Of a stretch of DNA of 35,618 bases, positions 5,365 to 12,314 are shown in pieces. Position 1 is the stretch's first letter. Every line of letters starts with the position of its first letter. Source of the DNA: Nitrosomonadales bacterium (GTDB lineage Bacteria; Pseudomonadota; Gammaproteobacteria; Burkholderiales; Gallionellaceae); NCBI GenBank assembly GCA_025350915.1, contig JANXWX010000014.1, positions 1 to 35,618 on the forward strand, given 5' to 3'. The notes beneath the pieces are model-generated. The model saw only the letters and a program-made list of their open reading frames with translations. It did no database searches and was not told the DNA's origin. Position numbers and translations under genes: made by a program.

Positions 5365-5564
5365 TGCGTCGCCCAATCCCCGCGCCCCTTGTTAGGCAAG
5401 CCGCTGTTGCTGGGCGATCAGTTGCACAAATTGCAACAAGCGTGCAACTCACCCCCCCCCGGGTATTGGGTCCTTCTGCCAACTTTCCCCTGCGGGTTAT
5501 TCGTATCACGGTTTTTCGGCAGGGTATGGCTTTTAAAATTTGGTCAACTGGGAACTTGGGCTGA
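5361..5564 (+). CDS. Hypothetical protein, 67 aa, spanning a C9 tract
   Basis: The ATGATG start overlaps the CII stop, and the TGA overlaps the next ATG (TGATG). Coupling on both sides supports real translation. The first 35 residues look like a small helix-turn-helix (IPAPLVRQAAVAGRSVAQIA). The rest follows a run of nine C (5452-5460) and looks less protein-like, so the frame after the run may be shifted. This stretch also resembles cos-flanking DNA. Confidence 0.4.
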   Translation: MMRRPIPAPLVRQAAVAGRSVAQIATSVQLTPPRVLGPSANFPLRVIRITVFRQGMAFKIWSTGNLG

Positions 5565-6334
5565 TGGATATTCAGGTTGACTTCAGTGATTTGGCGATGA
5601 ACCTCAAGGGCGATCTTGAAAATGTTCAAAAGCAAATCAATTTTGCCACGATGCGCGCGCTAAATGCCGGCGCATACAAGGCATCAAAGGATACAGCAAG
5701 GGAAATTGAGCAAGTTTTCAAAAGCCCGACACCGTGGGTTATGAGTTCTATTCGTTATCGCAAGGCAACCAAAGAAAAGCTGGAGTCACGAGTCGATTTT
5801 GATGGCTGGGGAAATAAGCAGGGCGTGACGGTTTCGCAAGTTTTGCGCGCAGAGATTGAGGGCGGCGAGCGACGCTTGAAGCGCCACGAAATTGCACTGC
5901 AACGGGCTGGCGTTTTGCCAGCAGGTATGGCAATTGTTCCTGGGCCTGCTTCACAAAAAGATTCCTACGGAAACATGCCCGTTTCGCAGATAAATCAGAT
6001 CATGTCGTATTTTCAGGCCTTCGGCCAGCAGGGCTACAGCGCAAACATGCGCGATGGCGGCAAGCGGCTGGCGCGCGGCAATAAAAAATCTGGCGCCCGT
6101 GGGTTTGTCTATTTTGTGCTGCAAAAGCCGCATGGAAAATTACATGCAGGCGTTTATCAGCGGGTGAGTTTTGGCGGGCTAGGCAGCGCAATCAAGCCAA
6201 TTATGTATTTTGTACCTATGCCTCGGTACAGAAAAGCTTTCGCTTTTTACACCATCGCATACCAATCAGGCCGGGAAGAGTTTAATAAACAATATCCAGT
6301 GATGCTGAGAGAAGCATTCAGGACGGCGCGATGA
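5564..6334 (+). CDS. Putative virion morphogenesis / minor tail-like protein (256 aa)
   Basis: The ATG at 5564 overlaps the upstream stop. Conserved-looking features are an N-terminal helical region, a central YGNMPVSQINQIMSYF motif, and a C-terminal GVYQR element followed by MYFVP. I associate this pattern with phage head-tail or minor tail proteins of unclear function. It is far from the other structural genes, between cII and the primase, which is odd. It may be an early-expressed structural or packaging accessory protein. Function not proven. Confidence 0.5.
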   Translation: MDIQVDFSDLAMNLKGDLENVQKQINFATMRALNAGAYKASKDTAREIEQVFKSPTPWVMSSIRYRKATKEKLESRVDFDGWGNKQGVTVSQVLRAEIEGGERRLKRHEIALQRAGVLPAGMAIVPGPASQKDSYGNMPVSQINQIMSYFQAFGQQGYSANMRDGGKRLARGNKKSGARGFVYFVLQKPHGKLHAGVYQRVSFGGLGSAIKPIMYFVPMPRYRKAFAFYTIAYQSGREEFNKQYPVMLREAFRTAR

Positions 6335-8754
6335 GCTACTCCAATTACGATGACGTGCTGGTGCAGCTGCGCTGCTATGGTCTGTTGCTGGATGGCATCG
6401 ATGTGGACACGGCTCGTCCGCGCCGTTGCCGTGTCGAGGGCGACAAGTCACGCGAGAGGCGCGGCTGGTTTTGGCTTTCCAGTTTTCAGGTAGACGGTGA
6501 GCAGCTGATCATCGGAGCCTATGGCATCTATCAGGGCAATGATTCTGGTAAACAGACGATCAAGCTGCCGAAGGATAAGCGCGACCGGCTTACGCCAGAG
6601 CAAATCGAGGCGCAGAAGGCGCGTCAGCGTGAGGCGCAGAAGCGGGCCGAGGCCGAGCGTCAGCGCGAGGCAGATTCTGCTGCTGCGCGGGCACGATCGG
6701 TTTGGAATAAATGCCTGGAGACTGGCGCCAGCGAGTACCTCGATCGCAAACAGATCCACGCGCATGGCGTGCGCTTTTCAGACACCGGCGCATTGGTCGT
6801 GCCGATGACGGACGCGAAGGATACCCTGCGCGGCCTACAGTTCATCCTACCCAAGGGCCACGCGCGCCGCGCCAAAACCGGGCGCGACAAGGAGTTCTGG
6901 CCAGCCGGTCTGCAGATGCAGGGCACGTTCCACCTGGTAGGCGGGATTCCGCGCGACGTGCTGCTGGTGGCTGAGGGATATGCCACGGCGTCCAGCCTGC
7001 ACGAGGCCACTGGCCTGCCATGCGCGGTGGTTTGGTCGGCCAATAACATCATGCCGGCCTGCCAGGTGCTAAAGAAGAAGTTCAAGCGCGCGCGCCAGCT
7101 GATCTGCGCGGACGACGATTGGCTGCAAAAGTGCAACGACTGCGGAAAATATACGCCCGTGGCCACGGATACCTGCGCGCATTGCGGAAAAGAGCACGGA
7201 AAACAAAATGCCGGGTGGCTCAATGCAGAGGCGACTGCGGTGGCCGTCGGTGGCGCCTGGCTGGCACCGGTATTCAAGGACGCGCGCCCGGCCGACAAGA
7301 AGGGCCCGACCGATTTTAACGACCTGCACGTCATCGAATCCCTAAGCTCGGTTCATGGTCAGATCGAGGCCAAGATCGATGCACTGAAATGGCGCGGCGA
7401 AGAGCCGCGCGGGGAAGTTATAACTGGGGGGGAGGGGGATGCTCGCAAGCCTGCTCAGGCTGTGATGGACATCTATGACGCCATCGCGCGTTTTATCCCG
7501 ATCGATGATGGCACCGGCAAGACATTGTTCGATACATGGACCAACAAGCTGGCGATGAAGGAATCCATGCTCTCGCTGTTGGCGGCTGGAGTGCGCTGGG
7601 ATGATGTGAAGCGCGATGGCACATGGGTGGGCCGTGGCGCCTATTATCTGGATGAGGTTGGCTTCGACCCTTCGGGCACGGATGAGTACGTGCGCCTGAA
7701 TACCTGGAACGGCTGGCCAATGCAGCCGAAAAAAGGCCGATGCGATCTGATCATTGATCTCATCCAGTACCTCTGCAGCGACGAAGAAAACAGTCATGAG
7801 GTATTCAACTGGCTGATCCGCTGGATGGCCTACCCACTGCAAAATCCCGGCGCGAAGATGACCTCTGCCGTCATCATGCACGGCCCGCAGGGAACCGGCA
7901 AAAGCATGGTGTTCAAGACGCTGGCGAAAATCTACGGGGTAGGACATCCGCGCAAGGATTACGCCGTCATCCTGGACCAGAAAGCTCTGCAATCCACCTT
8001 TAATTCTGACTGGGAGAACGTCCTTTTTGTCCTGGCTGAAGAGGTGGTGAACAGCTCCGACAAATGGCAGTTGAAGAATGAGCTGAAAGAGCTTATCAGC
8101 GGAGACCGCATCCGAATCGAAAAAAAATTCGTCGATGCTTACTCGCAGAAGAACATCTGCAACATGGTATTCCTGTCCAACGAAGATCAGCCCATCCCGA
8201 TCGACAACGACGACCGGCGCCATGCGGTTATCTGGACGCCGCCGCAGCTCTCGGAAGATTACTACCTGCCCATCATCAATCAACTTGAAGACGGTGGCGT
8301 GGCGGCATTCTATTACTACCTGATGACGCTCGATCTCGGCGGCTTCAACCCAAAGAGCCGCCCGCCGATGACAAATTCTAAGCAAAAGCTGATCACCCTG
8401 AGCAACAGCGGCGAGCGCGAATTCATCAACCAGTATCTAGGCATGGAAACGGATTTCCCAGTCTGCGTCAGCGAGTGCAAAGATTTATTTTCTGCTTACA
8501 TGATTTGGGTCAGAAAGTCGAACGAGCGTAACCCGAGATCTGATCGACAGTTCGGCCACATGATCGCCAGGCTGCACGGCTGGGAACGTAAAAAAGCGCA
8601 GGTCTACAACTCATCCATGGGCAGAAAAGCAGTGTGGGTATACGTCCCGCCTCAAGAATTCATGCTGGAAAACAGAAAAAATGAAAGCGAGAGCGAATCA
8701 AAATGGATCAGCGACAGCGTTGAAAAATTCAAAAAATCACTTTTAAGCGAATAA
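6331..8754 (+). CDS. Phage replicative primase-helicase (807 aa)
   Basis: Order of domains: an N-terminal region with an Arg/Gln/Glu-rich coil (about 88-120); a Toprim primase core with catalytic Glu215 (LLVAEGYATA) and the DDD triad at 261-263; a zinc knuckle inserted in the Toprim loop (Cys268, 271, 282, 285); and a helicase with Walker A GPQGTGKS (518-525), acidic LAEEV (568-572) and sensor NMVFLSNED (611-619), like the phage/plasmid DUF5906 class. It would prime and unwind DNA at the origin. The iteron-rich inverted repeat begins about 20 bp after its stop, the likely binding target. The start overlaps the previous gene as ATGA. Confidence 0.9.
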   Translation: MSYSNYDDVLVQLRCYGLLLDGIDVDTARPRRCRVEGDKSRERRGWFWLSSFQVDGEQLIIGAYGIYQGNDSGKQTIKLPKDKRDRLTPEQIEAQKARQREAQKRAEAERQREADSAAARARSVWNKCLETGASEYLDRKQIHAHGVRFSDTGALVVPMTDAKDTLRGLQFILPKGHARRAKTGRDKEFWPAGLQMQGTFHLVGGIPRDVLLVAEGYATASSLHEATGLPCAVVWSANNIMPACQVLKKKFKRARQLICADDDWLQKCNDCGKYTPVATDTCAHCGKEHGKQNAGWLNAEATAVAVGGAWLAPVFKDARPADKKGPTDFNDLHVIESLSSVHGQIEAKIDALKWRGEEPRGEVITGGEGDARKPAQAVMDIYDAIARFIPIDDGTGKTLFDTWTNKLAMKESMLSLLAAGVRWDDVKRDGTWVGRGAYYLDEVGFDPSGTDEYVRLNTWNGWPMQPKKGRCDLIIDLIQYLCSDEENSHEVFNWLIRWMAYPLQNPGAKMTSAVIMHGPQGTGKSMVFKTLAKIYGVGHPRKDYAVILDQKALQSTFNSDWENVLFVLAEEVVNSSDKWQLKNELKELISGDRIRIEKKFVDAYSQKNICNMVFLSNEDQPIPIDNDDRRHAVIWTPPQLSEDYYLPIINQLEDGGVAAFYYYLMTLDLGGFNPKSRPPMTNSKQKLITLSNSGEREFINQYLGMETDFPVCVSECKDLFSAYMIWVRKSNERNPRSDRQFGHMIARLHGWERKKAQVYNSSMGRKAVWVYVPPQEFMLENRKNESESESKWISDSVEKFKKSLLSE

Positions 8755-8772
8755 AACGGCCATGAAAATCGA

Positions 8773-9040
8773 AGTGTTCCTATTAAAACAGCGAAGTGTT
8801 CCTATTAATAGGAACACTTTTACCCCTGTAAACACAGGGCTGTTCCTATTGTTCCTATTGTTCCTATCAAAAAACCATGTACGCGAGACGTGCGCACATG
8901 CACACGCGCGCATTGAAAATTTATTTATCTCTCTCACATACACGCGTAATAGGAACAATAGGAACAATAGGAACAGCCCTGTGTTTACAGGGGTAAAACT
9001 GTTCCTATTAATAGGAACACTTTTGAGGTTAATAGGAACA
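8773..9040. repeat. Putative replication origin: inverted repeat of iterons
   Basis: Arms 8794-8867 and 8949-9022 are 74-bp inverted repeats with one mismatch, separated by an 81-bp spacer that has a GC-rich half and an AT-rich half. The arms are built from a GTTCCTATT iteron. I count twelve copies in both orientations, six per side, including outer copies near 8775 and 9030. Three tandem copies at 9-bp spacing lie at each inner edge. The region is noncoding; open frames across it mirror each other because of the palindrome. Its position directly after the primase-helicase recalls the iteron origin of satellite phage P4. Confidence 0.75.
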
Positions 9041-9067
9041 GCATTGAAAGTAAAAGGAATTTTAAAA

Positions 9068-9301
9068 ATGAATCTCCGCGAAGCCATGCCCATCGTCACC
9101 GAGTTCATCGACGCCTGCCGTGTCGCCTTTGGCGCTTCCAGCGTCAACGAAAGCATTAAGGCAGGAATGCAGGGCTTTGAAACGTTCTACGCCAGCGAAA
9201 ACGGCCACACCATCGGCACACCAATACCAGAGCCGAAGATTTACACCACCATGCGCCGCGACATTCAGCCGCTGGTCATCGCAAAGCGAGGCCGCCAATG
9301 A
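9068..9301 (+). CDS. Hypothetical protein, 77 aa
   Basis: Starts MNLREAMPIVTEFIDACR after an AAGGA site; the longer frame upstream runs through the origin palindrome and is rejected. The first 12 residues resemble the start of the 35-aa product at 32566-32673 (NLRESMPIVT), hinting at a shared short motif. The protein is soluble with no known domain. It ends with an ATGA overlap into the terminase small subunit gene. Confidence 0.7.
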   Translation: MNLREAMPIVTEFIDACRVAFGASSVNESIKAGMQGFETFYASENGHTIGTPIPEPKIYTTMRRDIQPLVIAKRGRQ

Positions 9302-9840
9302 GCCAGCACGTCACCCAGGCCGAATTTTCCCGCCTGCAGGGCGTGGATAAATCGCATGTCACCCGCCTCAAGCAAGCCGGGCGACTGGTAACGGTAGACG
9401 GCAAGGTCGATGTCGAAGCCAGCCGCGCGCTCATCGCGCAGACGGCAGACACCCGCTACAGCAGCAAAACCGCACAAAACGCGCAACAAGGCGACAACGC
9501 ATCCGCCAAAGTATCCACCCCACAAGACCAAACCGAACGCGCAGCCATGAGCCTACAAGCCGCCCGCGCGGTCAAAGAAAACTACACCGCTCGCATGGCG
9601 AAGCTCCTATTCGAGCGGGAAAGCGGCAAACTAGTCGAAGCCGACGCGGTTCGCCTGTTCGCCGCCGACTTGGGAGCAACTTTCCGCAGCTCACTGGAAA
9701 TCCTGCCCGACCGCATTGCGGCCGAGCTGGTACCTCTAAACGACACAGACTCCATCCGCGCGGTGCTGGTGGAATACATCGAACAGATACTCAGCGACCT
9801 GTCGGAAAAAATCGAGAAAGGAATTAAACATGCAAATTGA
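9298..9840 (+). CDS. Terminase small subunit (Nu1-like), 180 aa
   Basis: The N-terminal winged-helix-like segment (about residues 5-35, QAEFSRLQGVDKSHVTRLKQ) fits Nu1-type DNA-binding packaging proteins. The middle is a Gln/Ala-rich linker (to about 75) and the C-terminal helices (about 85-175) carry the long AARAVKENYTARMAKL helix typical of the family. It recognises cos and recruits the large subunit. It lies 2.5 kb upstream of the large subunit, separated by rha and an accessory insertion. Confidence 0.8.
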   Translation: MSQHVTQAEFSRLQGVDKSHVTRLKQAGRLVTVDGKVDVEASRALIAQTADTRYSSKTAQNAQQGDNASAKVSTPQDQTERAAMSLQAARAVKENYTARMAKLLFERESGKLVEADAVRLFAADLGATFRSSLEILPDRIAAELVPLNDTDSIRAVLVEYIEQILSDLSEKIEKGIKHAN

Positions 9841-9859
9841 ATGCGGGGCGATAGCATGA
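9830..9859 (+). CDS. Putative 9-aa leader ORF (MQIECGAIA)
   Basis: It has a strong ribosome site (AAAGGAATTAAAC) and lies in the 3' end of the terminase small subunit gene. Its TGA overlaps the ATG at 9856 of the next ORF (ATGA). The next ORF has no other ribosome site, so this mini-ORF may feed ribosomes to it and set the fold of the structured leader. Confidence 0.35.
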   Translation: MQIECGAIA

Positions 9860-10134
9860 CCCGCTTTACACGCCGCCCAAACTTGGACTACCATGCTCCC
9901 GCTGGCACAGATTGCCAGTCGGGTTTGGAAGCCCGAGAGTACGGCGGACAGGCCGCCAGCAAGCGGCCATTTTCACGTTCGTTAGCATCGCACCCAGTTT
10001 GGGCGGCGATGTGGGGAGCCTTCGGGCTCGCCGGTTCCGTCTCCCGGTCTTCCAACCTGCATCGCCGTCCTCCTTCATTTGGAAGTGAGCGAGGATGGCT
10101 TAATCAACCCGATACGGAGATTAACCATGTCTAA
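9856..10134 (+). CDS. Possible Ash-like ORF, 92 aa
   Basis: The frame starts MTRFTRRPN, is Arg/Ser/Gly-rich and low in order. It overlaps the rha start. Such ORFs upstream of phage regulators are often called Ash-family proteins. The same DNA is full of inverted repeats, so the real product may be RNA rather than protein. I cannot tell from sequence alone. Confidence 0.35.
   Translation: MTRFTRRPNLDYHAPAGTDCQSGLEAREYGGQAASKRPFSRSLASHPVWAAMWGAFGLAGSVSRSSNLHRRPPSFGSERGWLNQPDTEINHV
9871..10067 (+). ncRNA. Structured RNA leader upstream of rha
   Basis: A perfect 13-bp pair joins 9871-9883 (CGCCGCCCAAACT) with 9996-10008. A second perfect 8-bp pair joins 10004-10011 (CGGCGATG) with 10060-10067. 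These two share bases 10004-10008 and so exclude each other, as in an attenuator switch. Smaller hairpins occur inside (CTGGC/GCCAG at 9902-9918; GGCGG/CCGCC at 9943-9957). No T-run terminator is visible. Confidence 0.5.
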
Positions 10135-10804
10135 CACACTCGCACGCCCTCAACTCACCGTGGTCAACGGCCACGCAACAACCACCAGCAATCAGATCGC
10201 CGAGCATTTCGGCAAACGTCACGATGTTGTCTTGCGCGCCATCCGCAATTTAGATTGCACGCAGGAATTCAACGCCCACAATTTTGCGGCGGTTGAGTAT
10301 ATCGATCCCAAAGGCGAAAAACGCCCTGCCTACACCATCACCCGCGACGGCTTCGTTTTTCTGGCGATGGGTTTTACCGGCAAACAAGCCGCCCAGTGGA
10401 AGGAAGCCTACATCACCGCTTTCAACGCGATGGAATCCGAACTAGCCAAACCAGCCGCCAAACCTGCCACATTGCCCGCCGCCAACCACCTGAATCGCGA
10501 TTCCATGCACCGCATCAACAAGCGCGCCTGGGCGCTGGCGCAAGCGGCCTATGAGGATTTCCGCACCCGCATGCAGCGCGACATCATGGTCAGCGGCGGA
10601 CACACCTCGCCAGAAGACTGGCGCCCGGAAGAAACGCGCCGCGAGGTGTTGGTGGATATTGAGATAACGGCGTTGATTATGGAGTCGAATGCGAACATGT
10701 TAAGGAAGCGCGGAAAACGCCTCGCAAAAATGGTTGAGGAAGATTTTGACGAATCGGTGAACGAATTCAGGCCGGAAAGGAAAAAACAAAATGAGCGAAC
10801 TTGA
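10127..10804 (+). CDS. rha: Rha-family phage regulatory protein (225 aa)
   Basis: The ATG at 10127 follows CGGAGATTAACC. Residues about 10-105 form the pRha domain, recognisable by TTSNQIAEHFGKRHDVVLRA, then YTITRDGFVFLAMGFTG and KEAYITAFNAME. The rest is a helical, basic C-terminal region. Rha proteins interfere with phage growth in some hosts and are used as antirepressor-like regulators. The gene sits between the terminase subunits behind a structured leader, which may control it. Confidence 0.85.
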   Translation: MSNTLARPQLTVVNGHATTTSNQIAEHFGKRHDVVLRAIRNLDCTQEFNAHNFAAVEYIDPKGEKRPAYTITRDGFVFLAMGFTGKQAAQWKEAYITAFNAMESELAKPAAKPATLPAANHLNRDSMHRINKRAWALAQAAYEDFRTRMQRDIMVSGGHTSPEDWRPEETRREVLVDIEITALIMESNANMLRKRGKRLAKMVEEDFDESVNEFRPERKKQNERT

Positions 10805-11072
10805 AGATATCGGCAGGTTTCACCAGCTTGCCGACAAGGCAAAGGCCGCGCTGTTCAGGCGAGATGATCATCTGAGCCGGGTGGCGGCGATCATCCGCGC
10901 CGCCACCGAAGAGCCGCGTAGTAGCGCGGCGCTCGGCAAGCGCTGCAACTTCGATGCGATCGAGCGCATCGTCAGCGAGGCGCGGGCAGAACATGAGGCG
11001 CTGCTCGCCATGCTGGACGAAATGCGCGCGCTGGCGCCGGTGGCCAATAAGCCAGAGCCAAATCTTGAATAA
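10791..11072 (+). CDS. Hypothetical helical protein, 93 aa
   Basis: The site AAAGGAAAAAAC precedes the ATG, which overlaps the end of rha. The protein is Ala/Glu/Arg-rich and almost entirely helical, and is probably a small coiled-coil. No family recognised. It directly precedes the duplicated 5' end of the large terminase gene (11074). It was therefore probably the immediate upstream neighbour of terL before the insertion. Confidence 0.6.
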   Translation: MSELEDIGRFHQLADKAKAALFRRDDHLSRVAAIIRAATEEPRSSAALGKRCNFDAIERIVSEARAEHEALLAMLDEMRALAPVANKPEPNLE

Positions 11073-11073
11073 T

Positions 11074-11139
11074 ATGAACGCCCCCATTTCACCCTCCGCC
11101 CACACCATCATGGCCACCGCCTGCGCCCGCGCCCTGCGC
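11074..11139 (+). pseudogene. Duplicated 5' end of the large terminase gene (66 bp)
   Basis: It matches 12315-12380 at 64 of 66 positions and encodes MNAPISPSAHTIMATACARA before the match ends. This is the original or the copied start of terL; the rest of the gene lies about 1.2 kb away after an antisense cassette. The frame stays open far beyond the match only because it runs antisense through the cassette genes. Confidence 0.85.
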
Positions 11140-11180
11140 GAGACAACGACGATGTTGGCGGGCGGTGGGCAGGCATCCAT
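11140..11180 (-). pseudogene. Truncated 5' end of a fourth cassette gene
   Basis: ATG at 11180 follows the stop of the XRE gene immediately and has a perfect GGAGGA site inside that gene. About 13 codons (MDACPPPANIVVV) precede the terL duplication, after which the frame is antisense to terL. This suggests that the inserted block is a fragment of a longer operon cut at 11140. Confidence 0.5.
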
Positions 11181-11402
11181 TTACAATCCTCCTATTTTAT
11201 TTTTAAAAAGTTCCCACAAACCAGGGTGCATCCGCGCGATGCCGGCTTCCCAATCCTGCCATGTGCGCAGGGTGGAGTGGATGAGTTCGGCGGCGGCGGT
11301 CTGCGATAGTCCCGCCGCCTTGCGGGCTGAGCGGATTTCCTCGGGCTTCGGGTTACGCGCCGGATTATCCGCCCGGCGCGAGCGGTTCGGGTGGCTAACC
11401 AT
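11181..11402 (-). CDS. Small XRE-type HTH regulator, 73 aa
   Basis: The helix-turn-helix is at about residues 22-50 (IRSARKAAGLSQTAAAELIH and the following STLRTWQDWEAG). The N-terminus is basic. The start overlaps the upstream stop and has a GGAGG site. It is the third gene of an antisense cassette driven by a promoter with a palindromic operator at 12187-12205. It is the obvious candidate for that operator's repressor, giving autoregulation. Confidence 0.75.
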   Translation of the reverse strand: MVSHPNRSRRADNPARNPKPEEIRSARKAAGLSQTAAAELIHSTLRTWQDWEAGIARMHPGLWELFKNKIGGL

Positions 11403-11751
11403 TCCAGTCCTCCATCTGCTCGCCTATCACGCGCGCCAGGCGCGCGAGCGCGCTGGCATCCGTCATTGTGATGCGCCTCGGCTCGCAGAGCTGATAACAG
11501 GAACACATCACAAGCCACACCTCACCGTCGGCGTTGGCGAGCCACACCTTGGCGTTCTCAAGCGCCTCATCGGCCATGTCCTGGATATCTTCCCGGTAGT
11601 CTACCTCAGTCGGGTCGAAGAGCTGGACGAGCGCGCCATCCACGAAGCGGGCGAGCTTCCATCCCGCTCCCGTGTAAATGTCCTTCTCGGCCTGGCTGAG
11701 GTTGATCGCCTCGCAGGCCGGGACCTGCTCGATACGGTCTTTTACTTTCAT
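11395..11751 (-). CDS. Hypothetical protein, 118 aa, antisense cassette
   Basis: The ATG at 11751 has a strong site (AAAGGGGATC). The product is acidic and mixed alpha/beta, with a patch VWLVMCSCYQLCEP (three cysteines, about residues 78-91) in the last third. No family recognised. It lies between the 128-aa gene and the XRE regulator, and overlaps the latter. The trio may be a defence or toxin-antitoxin-like unit, but no toxin motif is visible. Confidence 0.65.
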   Translation of the reverse strand: MKVKDRIEQVPACEAINLSQAEKDIYTGAGWKLARFVDGALVQLFDPTEVDYREDIQDMADEALENAKVWLANADGEVWLVMCSCYQLCEPRRITMTDASALARLARVIGEQMEDWNG

Positions 11752-11763
11752 GGTGATCCCCTT

Positions 11764-12150
11764 TCAAATAAAGCCGTGCATTTCGCGATGCGACCGCGCG
11801 TCGCGTGCGCGGTCTCCGCGCGCATGTTTTTCATCAGTTGCCTGGTGGCGGAACGACTGATCCGCCCACTGCTTGCGATACGTGCCGCTGGCGTACAGGT
11901 TGCGCCCTTTGATGCGCAACTCGCCGCCATCGGCCAGTTCCAAGGTGAAGGTGTGTTGCTGTTTGTCACGTCCGTAGCTATCGCGGACGATCCTTCCGGT
12001 GATCATCTCGAATCCGGCGAATTTTGCGTTTCGAAAACTGCCAGAGAATGTGGCGCGCTCGAAGCGCACCTCGTCGCCAACCACGGCATCGCCGGTGCAG
12101 TTGATGCAAAATTCGTCGTCACCGACGTAGGTGGAAGTTTGGTAAGCCAT
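11764..12150 (-). CDS. Hypothetical protein, 128 aa, first gene of the antisense cassette
   Basis: The ATG at 12150 has an excellent site, GAGGAGATTTAAA; an upstream in-frame ATG is rejected. The protein starts MAYQTSTYVGDDEFCINCTG and looks rich in beta-strands for about 95 residues, with a CINC pair, then a charged, His/Arg-rich tail. I have a vague memory of similar proteins on plasmids and phages, none with a function. It is transcribed from the strong promoter at 12212-12239. Confidence 0.7.
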   Translation of the reverse strand: MAYQTSTYVGDDEFCINCTGDAVVGDEVRFERATFSGSFRNAKFAGFEMITGRIVRDSYGRDKQQHTFTLELADGGELRIKGRNLYASGTYRKQWADQSFRHQATDEKHARGDRARDARSHREMHGFI

Positions 12151-12186
12151 TTTAAATCTCCTCAAGCCCCTGTTCCCGAGGCGCGG

Positions 12187-12239
12187 TGTGAACGTTTTGT
12201 TCACAGTTCCCATTATATACGGATTCCGTGCGTCGTCAA
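12187..12239 (-). promoter_or_regulatory. Strong promoter and palindromic operator of the antisense cassette
   Basis: Leftward -35 TTGACG (12239-12234), 16-bp spacer, -10 TATAAT (12217-12212). The predicted start lies at the first base of a perfect dyad, TGTGAAC-N5-GTTCACA (12187-12205). A repressor bound there would block initiation. The dyad is unlike the OL/OR operator, so the cassette is regulated independently of the phage repressor. Confidence 0.8.
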
Positions 12240-12314
12240 GCGTTTTTTAACATTTTTACAACATATTGAATTTATTAAATATTTTACCACGTACCGCACC
12301 ACATGGAGCGCCGC

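Noticed and set aside
7342-8385. Long leftward frame opposite the primase-helicase
   Set aside because: Shadow caused by GC-rich codons; no ribosome site and no domain.
8794-9022. Hairpin telomere of an N15-like linear plasmid phage
   Set aside because: No protelomerase gene is present, and the arms are separated by an 81-bp spacer with iterons, which fits an origin better.
8762-9156. Long open frames on both strands across the region after the primase
   Set aside because: They translate the iteron palindrome and mirror each other; only the frame from 9068 has a ribosome site and ordinary protein sequence.
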